From the NCBI RefSeq assembly GCF_018139145.2, contig NC_059477.1, positions 36,435,502 through 36,499,501 of the forward strand: DNA of 64,000 nt, read 5' to 3'. Shown one piece after another: positions 1 to 12,090 of the stretch; the first letter of the stretch is position 1; each line of letters starts with the position of its first letter. Under the pieces are notes generated by a model. That model saw nothing but the letters and a program-made list of their open reading frames with translations. It made no database searches and was not told the origin of the DNA. Made by a program: the position numbers and the translations under genes. This DNA comes from Gymnogyps californianus. Its lineage: Eukaryota; Chordata; Aves; Accipitriformes; Cathartidae.

Positions 1-3000
1 GCTGAAAAGACATTTAACTAGTGATTCTGTTCTAAAGTTATTTCAATCACAAAAGGATTGACTTTTCCAGAAAGTATTTTATATTCGTGAGAAAAATATA
101 TCAAGATAGTTAACCTTTGCTACACTTCTCTTTCTGTAGTTCAGAAGAGAATATATAAGTTCAATAAGGAGGCATACAAAAGTGATGATAACCTACCAAC
201 CTGACAGAATAAATTAGATAAAGTGCAGTAATGTTAGAAAGCGGAGAGGAGAAGATAAACACTCCTGTTTATGGAACTATAGCATTTAGTCTCTGGAATA
301 TGAATTTTTCTCTTAAATATTCAGCTAGCCAGAATTACAGTCAGTGAAGTAAAACATTCACTCCTTATTTTATACTTTTGGCTATAATTTAGGAAGACTG
401 TTTGTTCAAGTACTCATTTTAATAATAGTCTGATCTGGTGCCGTAAACTCAACAAATAAATTGCTTAGTGTCAACTGAAAGTCAGTAGTTTACAAAAAAT
501 AAAACAAACCCACACTTTTTTCACAAGAGTGGCTGTGAAGCACTTTTCATGTCTGAGAAGTCTCTACTTAGCTACTACACCATGAAAGGACTGCTTACAT
601 TATAATCAGAGAAGAATGGTGTCTTGGCTGGTCTGATGCTGGGTGGCCAACTCAAAAGCCTGAAATTCCAAACCAGGGGTTCAGTTCACTGCAAGGGCAG
701 AAAAGGTTCCTGAGGAGCTTTTCTCAGGAAGACCAAGGTATTCGTACTTAACGGTTTCAACACCTGCTTTACTCAAGTTGGGCAAGCGAGACTGCAGATA
801 CGAATCCCCTTTTTTGATTCATGTAGACCTACAGGAACAGACACACCTGGGTAGCAGACCTTGCAAACAAGGAAATGGTTTTTAAAAAAAAACCCCACAC
901 CGCTGTTATCTGTATTTATTTGCTGTTGTCTCCTTTAGATATACTTTTATACTGTAAACTTCTCCTGGCAATCATGTCGTTATATGGAGCGTTAGCATAC
1001 AGAGCCTACTGTGGCATGTGCCCACTTAAAGCACTGTATGAAAAATAATGGTTCTGGCTTTCAAAAACATTTGAAAGGTGAGAAAAACACTCACATACAG
1101 AAAATGAAATGGTTTCAAGCACTAATCAACCAATAAAGCATAAAGGAATTCTACTCTGCATAGCAATTCTGCTGCAGCTAGCAAAGCAAGATCAGGGCTA
1201 ACATTTTTGAACCATGTGTACCCACAACATTGTCACATTTGGAGTTTTGCGTTATAGATCTTCAGCCATAGGGTGAAGGTGCCTCTCCATGGTGGACTGT
1301 GTTACCAGACAGCATCCAGTAAGAGAGTACCCTAAAAGCCATAGTCAGCACCTTATGTGGTGGAGGCAACAGTGTACATTTATATCACAAAATAGTGGAG
1401 AAGCAGTCGGTTCTAAATCTTTACCGTTTTGTGGGAGAGAGCCTTGTCTTCCACGCAGCCTCAACTGTACTGAGGATGGATGCTTGCTTCACTGGTACCT
1501 GAAAATTGTTGCCTGTTATTTCTACTTTTTTCTTTTTTTTCCACTTCTTTTTCAATTATTGACTTGCAGCATTTGTTGCATACTTTTAGGAAATACCTTG
1601 ACAGATTGTTTTAGCCTTTCTGGAAATAACAAGCTGCATGTAATTCAAAGGATTAGCAAATCAGAGCATCATAAGAATGGGTTACAGAAATGACCTGTGT
1701 TCTGTAATGCTTGCTTTTTAAATTATAATGAATGTGACTTTCTTGAGGCAATTAAGATATTCCTCAGTTTTGCTCTTTAAACCATACAAGAACACTAGTT
1801 CCCTAACCAAGGAACATTAATAAAGGGCAATTTTCAGGCGCAGGGTCTAGGTTCAGTTTGGGACTTTCAGCTGACCTGATGACTGTGTGATGGAGAGTGA
1901 TAGAAGATTTTGGAGGGTTGAAAGAAGGAGCTGGGGGGCCTGTGGGCAGCTGTGAGCCAGGCTGCAACCTCAGGCCAACAGGCAGCATGCATACATGCAC
2001 CGTTGTAGCGATCAGACACATCTTTCTTTCTTCAAAGGTATGGTGCTGCTTAGCAGTAAGGTTGGAAAATGGATGCGAAACAGGTGGTAAGCTATTTATT
2101 ATAGATTAAGTGTTGACAGTGTGTTCTGTGCTGTCAAAACATAAAACCATGTTTCTTTCCCCATGGAGATTCCTCATAAATAGATGGACCAGTCAGACAT
2201 AGAACTGTTCAGCAGTGCACAGCAGCAGTTTATTAAAAAAACGAAAAACAAAGCAAACAAACCAGCATTCTCTACATAACAGACAAACACAGGATCATAG
2301 GAGAATTGATACTTCAGATGGTTTTAATTGCTGGTTCTCAGCTGGCTTTCTGCCTGAACTAAGGAGTAGTTTAAATAAATAACATTATGTGTGCAGATTG
2401 CATGAAATGGTTTCATGTCTGTAATTCGTTATTTTCAAGAGATTACCTTTCTTTAAATTAACCCTCTTTTGAGGTGAAATTTAATATGCATTTTTTCGGA
2501 CTGAAAGGTAATGTATCTTATGCCATATATAAAACCCAAATTTAGATAATCTAGCTTCAGTGGAGATAGTCTTCCAGATCTCTTTTTTATCAGCCACTGA
2601 AGAGTTTTCTGTAAGATTTAAATCTGCAAGATAGCTGAGAAACTTTTTGCAAGTAGGCGACTTTTTTAACCTGAAAATTGAAAACTGAAATTACAATATT
2701 CAGCTCCATGCAGTGAAAATTGTATGTCCTCAACTATGCTGAGAAGTGTTAACTTGCTTTTTAAAATGAGCCAACTCAGAATTTATACTGTTGTTGCCAT
2801 GGGTTGGAGAGGATTGGTGCTGCAATGCCCGTGCACAACAATACTGACTACAGGTTTATGCATCAATGTTAAGATCAGCTCCTAGAAAGGGCCTTCAGTT
2901 TTGAATCTTCTGTTACTAGGATTCACTTCCATGTTGCAGAAAATTTAATGCAGAATAGTATAATTTGACCTCTTAGAATACGTACATCCTGAATATATGA

Positions 3001-3919
3001 TCCTAATAGTTATGAAGATTGCTCTTTATTTTTCTTTAAAAAAGCAGTAGCTATATATGTACACGTTAAGTCATGCAGCAGTGCTGAGAAACTGCTGTTA
3101 CAAATCAGAGCTTGTAATTCTCCCATTATACACAGACATTCAAATAAAGATGAAGAATCCTATATTTAATTCAGGGGGTTTTAATTATGTTGGGCCAGGA
3201 AAGGGGTCAAGATCCAAGTAAAAGCCAGACAACTCTGAAAAAATATTAAATTTCTTTACATTGGAGAAAAGCACTGCTTTTTCTAGAGCACCTATAATCT
3301 CAGCTGATGTAAGAACAGCTTTGTGATGCATTTTTTCCTCTGTCAATTTACCTTGGAGGCGTTGAACCCTCTTAATCCTATGCAAATCCTGTGCTGCCTA
3401 TGTACAGTGTCTTCAGCTGATATTTGCTGCCATCTACCGTTTTAATTAGAAGACTTAATCAGTTTGGCAGAAGCATGTTCATGTTGGCAAAACCAGCAGG
3501 TTAGCTGATGTAGGAGAGAGGGGGAAAACAGTAGTGTAGCTGTTCTGTGAGGTTGCTGCAGTAAAACCTGTACCTGCGAGAGAGCCCCAGCAGTTTCATT
3601 TCGACACCAATCAAACCACCAAATGAGGGGTTTTTTTCCCCCCCCAAATAACTAAAAGAGTTCGTTGTTGCCTCAGCTCTATGAAAAACCACCTCAGCTC
3701 ATTACAGAAGATTATTGTCAAATGTGTTTTACAGGACATTCCATTACGGCTTGGGTAGGAGGGGGAGAGCTGCTGAATTTCTCCCATTTTCTTCTTAATG
3801 TTACTTTTTTTTTAGGCTGGTACATTTAGAATGCGTTATTGTTTATTTTAAGTTAGCTCTTAGCTTTCAGTTTTTGTAAAGAACAAAAATTAAAATAGTC
3901 GTTGTTTTCTATTTTTCAG
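1..3919 (+). other. MGAT5: MGAT5 intron, 3' portion
   Basis: This stretch holds no recognisable exon. The protein segment that precedes the first visible exon in the family is not found here, so the region is read as the end of the upstream intron. It ends in a pyrimidine-rich tract and a CAG acceptor at 3917-3919. It is AT-rich unique sequence. A small GGGG-T7-C8 run that could fold as a hairpin lies near 3627-3645. No repeat family is recognised. Short open frames, including one of 134 codons at 1289-1693, look like chance. Confidence 0.75.
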
Positions 3920-4066
3920 CTGTTTGTTGGTCTTGGATTTCCATATGAAGGGCCGGCTCCTTTAGAGGCTATTGCTAATGGATGTGCTTTTCTAAATTTA
4001 AGATTTAACCCACCAAAAAGTAGCAAAAACACAGAATTTTTCAAAGGCAAACCTACATTCCGAGAG
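3920..4066 (+). CDS. MGAT5: MGAT5 coding exon: end of GT-B donor-binding lobe
   Basis: This exon is 147 nt, phase 0 at both ends, and encodes 49 residues (about 511-559 in human numbering). The acceptor is a T-rich tract plus CAG at 3917-3919, and the donor is GAG|GTAAGC at 4067. The protein begins LFVGLGFPYEGPAPLEAIAN, which I recognise as the most conserved part of the GnT-V C-terminal Rossmann lobe. Glycine/proline-rich loops followed by the acidic LEA helix are typical of nucleotide-sugar binding in GT-B enzymes; that this Glu contacts the UDP-GlcNAc ribose is inferred from the fold class. The second half (FNPPKSSKN...GKPTFRE) differs from human by a few substitutions, such as NLRF for NPKF and FKGKPTF for FIGKPTL. 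The next exon joins directly. Confidence 0.96.
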
Positions 4067-5757
4067 GTAAGCTTTATCAATCTTGGTAATTTCTTTATTG
4101 AAAATGATTGTGGATTTCTTTTTAGGAACACAATATAGGAAAAATTGCATAAATGTTCACAGTTTATTGCAAAAGGTGTGCAACTGTCATTTTCTTTAGC
4201 CATTTATGGGATTATCAGTCCTTATTCTAATAGGATAATTAAAATTTTTTATTAACATACCGTTAAGCTTTACCTCTAGATTTGCCTATATGTACATTCT
4301 GCTAGTTCTTATTGATAGATCATAAACTGAAGCTTCACTTGAAAACCTGATGTTCTGCCCGGGAACAGATCATGTAATCTGATCGCTGATGTGTCATTTG
4401 AAAGCGGTTTTATTTTATCGAAGAAACAAACATTACTGTGTACTGTGCAGGAAGTAAATAGGTGTTTAAGTAAATTATAAAAATGCCATTTGTGGGTTGT
4501 TGTGTGTGTTTTGGGATATTTTTTTTCTCCACAAAAGACCTGCTCAAGGCACTGTTGAGCTAAGGTGTTAATGGTCACAGCCCACCATGTTTGTGGTTAA
4601 ACACTGAAGATATTTGGAGAACTGACTCTTTAAGAGAACAGGAAAACCAAACCTCAAGCTTTCAAAACAGCCAGTGTGTTTAGACTCTAGGAAGAGAAAA
4701 ATGAGGCTAAGTAAACTAGCCCCTCATCCTGGCACTGGCTTTGGAATATTTTTCTTCTTCGGTGTAGGTAAAATTCAGCCTATACCACTTGCAAGCATTT
4801 GACAGTCACGTAGCCATTTCTGACATTAGCACTTTTGCCTGGCTTGTTCATGGTGTATATATGTATTTTCTTTACGTACTTACCTGGAGGGAAAGCTCTC
4901 TGGTAACACTTAGATGATGAGAACTTTGCACAGCCATATTTCCCAGTTCAGGTTATGCTTGGGCTATATAAATTGCATACTGAGCAGCACCAGCTAGTTG
5001 ATAAACAAAAGACAGTTTCCCATTTTAAACTGGGAACATAAATTCCTTATGATTTTATGATCCAGGACTGTAATTGCCTTTGAGCTTGTACGGGACAAGA
5101 GTTCAAACTCGCCCCTTCTTGCAGCTTGTGTTGCTAACAAAGGAGATAGCAATAAGGGAAAAAAAGTCTGTTTAAACTTTCTCCTTGGGCTTGGCACCTT
5201 TCAAAGCTTTCCTTCTGTGGGTCACTTGACTGTTTGTCTTGTTTCCCGTTGTTCTGTGCCCAGGCACTATAACTGGTCAGGCTCAGTAAATAATCTGGAC
5301 CCACTTAACTCTTTAACAGGAATTTTAGTCCGTGGAATGCCGTGCTAAATCCCGCTGGCATGTGTTGGCACTAACAGAAATCTGTGCACCTGACTTGCAC
5401 AGAAAAATAATCCCTATTGACTGCTTTAATACAAAATAGTATAATGAACATTCATCACGAATGTTGCTGCATCCACATGCTCTGCTGACCTATCCTAAGA
5501 GTAACCTTTTCTCTAACTGGTTTTCACAACTGCATTTAGATCCGATTGCTAGTAATCCATGTGCTGCTGCTTTGGGATTAAGAAAGTCCTTAAATCCTTC
5601 TCTCTGTTTTTTCCAAGTGTTGAAGGAGAACAAAAAAAGCTTGTGTTGTTCTGTGAATTGATTATCCATAGACCAATTTGAAGATTAAGTCTGTGTTTAG
5701 TACTTTTGTAAAGTAACCATTGCAAGTCACTATTTCTTTCTTGTTCTAGGTAGAATT

Positions 5758-5776
5758 GGGGGGGGGGGGGGGGGAG
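5758..5776 (+). repeat. G19 homopolymer
   Basis: An uninterrupted run of 19 G residues on the sense strand of the MGAT5 intron, so the pre-mRNA would contain it too. Runs of this kind are polymorphic, hard to sequence and able to form G-quadruplexes. The exact length may be affected by assembly. Confidence 0.9.
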
Positions 5777-5994
5777 TTAACTGTTTCCCCTCTATCCCCA
5801 AGATGGGGTCCTGTAGTGAAGACTGTACAAAAACTGGAAATGACAATTTTCATTTTAGATCAGCAGTTATTTTGTCTTGGGACATGGTTTTGCTGGGGGA
5901 AAGAGCCAGGAAAAAAAAGGAAAAATCACTTTCAAGCAGCTTGTTTTGTACCAGTATTTGTACCAAGATTTCTTCTCCATTCTGTGCACCACTG

Positions 5995-6011
5995 CCCCCC
6001 TCCCCCCCCCC
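5995..6011 (+). repeat. C-tract (C6-T-C10)
   Basis: Six C, one T and ten C on the sense strand, about 220 nt downstream of the G19 run. It is complementary to that run with one mismatch, so the two could pair within one transcript. Confidence 0.9.
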
Positions 6012-8019
6012 GAAAGAAAACATTGTATGTGAAATCTAGTTGAAATGTGTACTTGGTGGGTGTGGTTTCTTTCGTTTTCTACTTTTTAGGAAGGAAAAAA
6101 AAAAAAAGACCTGAAATTAGAAATTAATTCCAAATCTATTTATAAGAATTCATATAGATTTTAATTATAGACGGAGTATCTCCTGAATTATCTAAAACAT
6201 ATAAGCCTCAGCTAATTAAAGCATTTCAGTATTAGGTAATAGTCTTAATATTTTTTAAGAGTATAGATGTAGAATAACTGGTGCAATAAAAATATGTTGC
6301 TAGTTACTCTTAATACTTAAAACAGCTACTAGTCTGAGAAGTTTAGTTGTTGGCCTTCCAGATCAGATCTGGCTTTAATGTTGCCGTCTGTCTGTCTGAG
6401 ATGGTAGAGAAAGAGTGGTCTAAGGCATAATTCCTAAAGCTTTGTGGAATTTAAAACACTGTTTTATGTTCATATTTTTAAAAGTGCAGTAGAAGGTTTT
6501 TTGTTGTTACTGAAAGCAATAGGAATGTAGCTTCTGCCATCTGAAGTCCAGACATAAGTGCCCTGGGAACTCCATCTTGATAACCCACTTTTTAAGTACA
6601 TATAGTTTTAGTGGCAGTAGAAATACTATTGAAAAAAGGTTAGAAAATGTCAGTCTTTGAGAAGCATTGGACTTTTTGGAGGAATTTAAAATATGCTGAT
6701 GGGAGCACAGTGCAGTGGGCTGCAAGTGAATGTAGGCAGCTACGGAAGCTGTCTGTGTGCAGAAGCATCCTGAGCTACTGGCCCAGCAGCTGCAGTCTTC
6801 CAGTCCGTCCGTGAGCTCTCACCACCACGCTGCCCTGCAGCCAAAGGTGGGAGCCTGCACAGGGTCCCCTGGAGCATTGGTCTCAGAGCACAGAGTTATG
6901 CTAGCTGATCCCATATGTAACTATAAGACTGGCTTCTCTTGTCCACAAGCAAAATGCAATAGGCAAAATTTTTTAAAAGTAATTTCTTGCATTCACTTGA
7001 GGAAGAGACCAAGTACAGTATAGGCCTAGTGCAGGAGAAGGTTCTTTCCAACAGACGCTGTTTCCTACTTTGGGTCTTTTGCATTGTCTAAATTTTTCTT
7101 TGTATCACGCATGAAGAGGCAGCTGTTTAAAAATTGTCTGTGAATAATCTATCCTGTAGGGGGTTTTTATATTTATTTTAAAAGCAATTGTCTTCTGAGG
7201 CTAGTGTGAAACACTCCCCTCTCTTCTTCAGCTTTTGCTTCCTCTCAGTGTGTTCATTTGCATGTTCCTCTCACTCCTGTGCGACCTGTCACAAAAATTA
7301 CTTTTAGTGCTGTCCTGCTAGTTCTGACAGCAATCTCTGATACAACTTTTGTTAGTTATCTACTTGGGTATTTATTGAATTTGTTTTCTGAGAAAGTGGT
7401 GAGCAAAATATCAGTTAACACTGTTATTGAGGTCAAATTACTCTTGTACTGTCAGCAGTGAGAGTCAGAATTCATCCTAAGTGATAGAAATGATTCTTTA
7501 TTCACTGCTACTCACAGAAGCTTGGAAATGTTTGAAATTTGAAGGAGAGATGGGGTGAGGACATTGTCTGAAGGTGAGACAGGGTGAGGATGACATCTCT
7601 TGAAGCCAGTAATGCAAGTCTAACCAGGACTGGTAGCAATTACGGGTTGTGAAAACTGAGGGTTGCTCTGTGAATGAACTGTGGGGAAGCAGGGTCACGT
7701 TGTAAAAGTAATTTCAGTAAGCATCAAGTCTTCTGTGATGTGGGTCATGATGAGGATCAAAGCCACAAATTAGAGGTGCACAAATGTTACTTGTGATCTG
7801 CGTTATTATCTGATTTTCAGTTTTCCAACTAAATTCACTCTCTAAATTTAAACACAGAAAATCTGAAAGATAACTCAGAAGGAATGACGCTGACTGTTAG
7901 ATTCTAGCTGAATTCTGCCGTTATCCTAGTGCATTTCATCCAAAAAGCCTGATGAAGAGAGTGAGAGGGAAGGATATCTTGACACATTAATTTTTACCAA
8001 TATCATTTCTTCCTTTCAG

Positions 8020-8136
8020 TTGACATCTCAGCACCCCTATGCTGAAGTTTACATTGGGAAGCCCCATGTCTGGACTGTAGACATCAACGATCTTTCTGAA
8101 GTTGAGAAGGCTGTGAAATCGATATTGAATCAAAAG
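8020..8136 (+). CDS. MGAT5: MGAT5 coding exon: GT-B lobe, continued
   Basis: This exon is 117 nt, phase 0 at both ends, and encodes 39 residues (about 560-598 in human numbering). The acceptor is TTTCAG at 8014-8019 and the donor is AAG|GTGAGA at 8137. The product starts LTSQHPYAEVYIGKPHVWTV and ends in an amphipathic stretch with EVEKAVKSILNQK. Family comparison from memory shows conservative changes only: YIGK for human FIGR and DINDLSEVEKAVKSI for DLNNQEEVEDAVKAI. No stop or frameshift is present. It joins 4066 in frame and is followed by the shortest intron of the visible gene (821 nt). Confidence 0.96.
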
Positions 8137-8957
8137 GTGAGAAATGTATCCTCAATTTGTCATCAACACTTGAGTCTGTATTGTGTACTGCATGTAGAGT
8201 GCTTCCTGATGTTAGTCTAATTAAAGCGGAGTGCTGCACTTTGATAGGATATTGGGGGAAAAAAAATTGTTATTATATATCTGTGATATCTGATTATCAT
8301 GTTTTAGTACTAGATATGTCAGGTTTTTACCTGAAAAAAATGAGTGTGAGTGAATTTGTATAGAAATGTGAATTTCATATGTAAATTATACAGCAAGCTA
8401 TATTTTCTGTGCATTCAGTGAGGAAGTTTCCTTGCTGATTCTTAGAGCATTGTGGGCTGTCCAAACACATGCTCAACTCTTTTGACTGGTTTTGTAGCCT
8501 TGATGTAACTGCCACCGAAGTGCTTGTGTGGAATTGTAATGAGGGCACTTCAAGGGGGGGAAAAAAAAGTTTGAAGTAATTTTCAAAGGTATCACATTCT
8601 TTTTTGTCATAATGTTTTCTTTTTCACTTCAACTCCAGAACTGAAGCTTAGTTAAAACAGGAGCTCTGGAATCCCATAGGGTCTCAGACTAGCTTTGTGT
8701 CTATTACTTTGCAGTATACCCCGAGTTTCCTTAAAGATAATCACTGAGCAACTTTATTGCCTTTACAAAGGAGCAAAAATCAGCTTAAACTGCTGATGGT
8801 TTTGTGAAATTGTGATTTGTTAATGAGTTTATTTGCATTTATTGTTGCTACTTAAGCTATAATGTAGTATTTGGACTACAAGCTGCTACCGCACAGAGCA
8901 TCACAAAGTTCATTTAAACAAAAAAAACTTTAACCTTAACACACTATGTTTCCACAG
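8137..8957 (+). other. MGAT5: MGAT5 intron (821 nt)
   Basis: Bounded by GTGAGA at 8137 and CCACAG ending at 8957. It is short, AT-rich and unique. A G-run followed by an A-run near 8556-8568 is the only simple-sequence feature seen. Confidence 0.88.
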
Positions 8958-9032
8958 ATTGACCCTTATTTGCCCTATGAATTTACATGTGAGGGAATGC
9001 TTCAGAGGATGAATGCGTTTATTGAAAGACAG
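8958..9032 (+). CDS. MGAT5: MGAT5 coding exon: 25-residue segment
   Basis: This exon is 75 nt, phase 0 at both ends, and encodes 25 residues (about 599-623 in human numbering). The acceptor is CCACAG at 8952-8957 and the donor is CAG|GTATGA at 9033. It encodes IDPYLPYEFTCEGMLQRMNA followed by FIERQ. This matches the MGAT5 segment that ends the GT-B lobe before the cysteine-rich tail; human has IEPYMPYEFTCEGMLQRINAFIEKQ-type residues here. The single cysteine is retained. Because this exon has a length divisible by three, skipping it would keep the frame. Confidence 0.95.
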
Positions 9033-11518
9033 GTATGAACTTTTATTGTGGATGACTCTTGTTTTATGTTGGAAAGGGAGGACCCTGTCCATTTTAAAGC
9101 TTCTCAGTGTTGTTGCTGTTGAAGTAGAAATAGTAGCTGTGCAGTCCTTGGCGTTATATCAAAGCAGAAAGGCAAAGTAATTTTTCAGTGTATATGTGAC
9201 TTCTTTAACTGTGTACACACAAAAAATCTCTGGATCATGAAGTATCATGTAAATACAGAGATACTTTTGTGGTAGAATTGCACTTAGGCTAAAGCCTCTG
9301 GGCAGATTTTCAAGTACTTCGTTTCAATCGATAAAGCTTTAAATGGTTTGGAAACCAGTTACTTAAAGGACTTTCGGTCCCCATGCATTATTGCCAGCTG
9401 AGAGCAGCAGAAGATATTGAGTTGGAGTAATAAACTGCAGAGATGTACATGGGATCCTGATTCCTAGAAACTGTACGTTTGCTTGGACTTCTCCCCAAGG
9501 CCAGATCTGTTGCAGCAGACAGCTCTGCCTCTTGTTCTGGCTGCTGCAGAAGAGAGAGAGGAATAACCTGTATCTCTGATATGCCAGTTAATTTCCAGGA
9601 TTTCTTTCAAAAGCACTGGACATGCTCCTGTGTATTTCTGAAAGTGGACGGTATTAAAGACAGTAATAAAGAATAACACAGCTTCAGGTCAGAAGTGTAG
9701 TTAACATAACATAGCTATTTCCAGTTTCCTGCCAATAAACACTTTAAGCTTTTTGCTGCTGTATTGATGACACAGCCTGTAAAAGTATCTCTGCTTCTTT
9801 TGATTCTTCTACCTGAGTTAGCTATAATTGAGAGGTTTTGCCAATACAGGAAGAAATGGACCTCAGTGTAAGGGGAAAAAAAGAGACAACCTAGAGAGAG
9901 CATCCATGGGGCAAACCTGTCTCTCCACTCTGGACCTCCCCGAAGGGCTAAGCCCTGGCCGGTACCGTGTGCTTCTCAGAAATAAGTAGAGACTTGTAAT
10001 TTTGTTCATTGCTTTGACTAATTGTCAAAAGCCATTATTGTTTCACAGCCCCCAGGATGCTCAAGCATCATTATTAACTGCATGGGCTTAGCAGTGTGCC
10101 TGAGTAACATGTCAGATGAAGCAAAAATAAAGGTTGAGGTCTTATTTTGAAGAGTTTGTGGTGGGAGGCAGGCAGAACAGAGAAAGCAGCACAAGCTTGG
10201 AACAGGAACAAAGATGTATGGAGTTGATCTGGTTCAGAGGTTGTGGGGTGCATTAACAACAAGAGTGTGGTCTTCAAGGGATGTTTGAATGTGAAGAGGA
10301 TGGGGCCAGATACACTCACCCACAGGTCAGCCTATGGGACAGTGAAACTGTAGGATTTAAAGGAGTTGTCTGGAGTTCCCCTTTTGGGGCCTTGGCTCAG
10401 GGTCAGGAGGGAGGACAGCGTTCACAAGAAAGGTTTAGTGAATTCTCCCAATCTTCAGATCCAACAGCTGGGCTGAAGGTCTTTAGGGTCTGAAGTAAGA
10501 GAACTACTGTGAGCTGTGGTTTCACATTTAGCAGTGACACCTTCAGCTGGATTAAAACAGCTTTCACTCCAAGCTACTCCTTCCTGCCAGCGCACTGCCT
10601 CTGCCAGCGGCCTAGCGTGGCTGTTAGGTGCGTCTGTGCCATCTGGTGAATCCATCCCTTGATCCAGTTTGCTCTGTGGCTGCACAAACAGTTGTGTCAG
10701 CTCTGCAAAGCTGCAGCGTAGGGTGGGAACCAAAGGGTGGGACTGCTTAAATTGGCACTGCCATCAAAGGAGCAACCAGGCGACTGCAGCCGAAGCAGCT
10801 GCGGGATTCCCTGTTGCAAACTTGGGAGCTGTTGGATGAGGCAGGCCGGGCTGGTGGAACAGACACGCTGACTTTGAAAGATGTGGTCAAGCAGAGTATT
10901 TGGTAACCCAGCAGAAAGTGTTTTTGGCAGGGCTCTACTATGTTAGCAAACTGACTTGGCTCAGCAGAGGGTCAGCTGAGCACCAGAGCTTGGCGAAGGG
11001 AGTGAAGTGAGGACATTCATCCAAGAGCAAGAAAAGCCAGAGGGAGGAGGACACCTCCTTTGATGGCAGGGCTAAGCCTGTCTCACCTTGAAATTGTGGT
11101 TATAGGTAAAACAAACATAAATGCAGTCTCTGGTGAAGCTTAACCTTCTGTTTTACATAACATCTTTTCTTTATTTTACCCTTATGCATGTAGGGTTGTG
11201 GGGCAAGATAGACTGGGCTGAAGATACCAAATTTAGGTTGCTTTTGATGGTTGATAGGAAAACTAGCCAGAGACAGCAAACTGAAACACGGCCCTGTGTG
11301 CTGGTACCTGTGAAGGTGATGTACTCTGAGACATGCTTCAAGGTGGCATAAGCTGAGGAAGGGTTCCCACCAAGCTAGAAAATGGGAGGCTGTGCCCAGT
11401 TTTGGGGAAGAATTTTCAACTAAGAGATGTTAAAATCTGAAGCCCCCAGCAAATGGTGAAGCCTCAGAAGTGATTCGCTGTCTTTGAAAAACTTTGTCTT
11501 CCGTCTGCACTAGCTGTG

Positions 11519-11611
11519 AATCCAATCCGATATTACAGTATTCTATTGTATATATTACATTAGTATATATTACAGTATTATATAGCATATATTACAGTAT
11601 TGGATTGGATT
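11519..11611. repeat. Inverted repeat enclosing ATTACAG-type AT repeats
   Basis: The left arm AATCCAATCCGATAT (11519-11533) and the right arm TATTGGATTGGATT (11598-11611) are inverted copies, with one mismatch. Between and inside them the motif TATTACAGTA or a close variant occurs about four times, alternating with TATATA-type sequence. It could form a stem or a cruciform. The origin is unknown. Confidence 0.8.
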
Positions 11612-11829
11612 TTGAACCTGTATAGATTTCCTCCTGCATCTAGTATTTTAAATATTGATTTATAAAAGGACAGAATAAGCAGGGCACTTCAGTCCAAATA
11701 GCAAAATGACCTTTTTGAAACAACCTCATTAAAAAGTACCTCCAACCATCTATTGTTAACCTGATTTTTTAGATGCTGTTAAAATTATTCTGCCATAAAT
11801 ATGCTCTAAAATTACTCAGGTTTTTTTCA

Positions 11830-12090
11830 AATGTGGCACGAGGGAATGGCTTAGGGGAAGTTCAGAATGGATATTGGGAAAAAGTTCTTCACTGAGAGGG
11901 TAGTCAAGCACTGGAACAAGCTCCCCAGAGAAGTGGTCATGGCCCCAAGCCTGTCAGTGTTCAACAAGCATTTGGACAACGCTCTTAGATATATGGTTTA
12001 GCTTTTAGGTTGCCCTGTGTGGAGTCAGGAGTTGGACTCTGTGATCTTCGTGGGTCCCTTCTAACTCAGGATATTCTGTGATTCATGACT
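11830..12090 (+). mobile_element. CR1-type LINE, 5'-truncated 3' tail
   Basis: About 260 nt resembling the conserved 3' end of avian CR1 retrotransposons. It shows 'AAAAGTTCTTCACTGAGAGG', then 'CACTGGAACAAGCTCCCCAG' and 'GTCCCTTCTAACTCAGGATA', and ends in 'ATTCTGTGATTCATGA', the family's short octamer-type terminus. It is inserted in the sense direction of MGAT5. Only the non-coding end and a little of the ORF2 end remain, which is typical of dead CR1 copies. The boundaries are approximate, and the subfamily cannot be assigned by eye. Confidence 0.88.

Larger units (their letters stand above)
4067..8019 (+). other. MGAT5: MGAT5 intron (3953 nt)
   Basis: Bounded by GTAAGC at 4067 and a TTTCAG acceptor ending at 8019. 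It contains a 19-nt G run (5758-5776) and, about 220 nt downstream, a C-tract (5995-6011), both listed separately. An A13 run lies near 6097. The remainder is unique AT-rich sequence, and no interspersed repeat or second gene was recognised. Confidence 0.85.

Noticed and set aside
1289..1693. 134-codon open frame on the + strand
   Set aside because: It lies in an MGAT5 intron, resembles no known protein, and its length is expected by chance in 64 kb.
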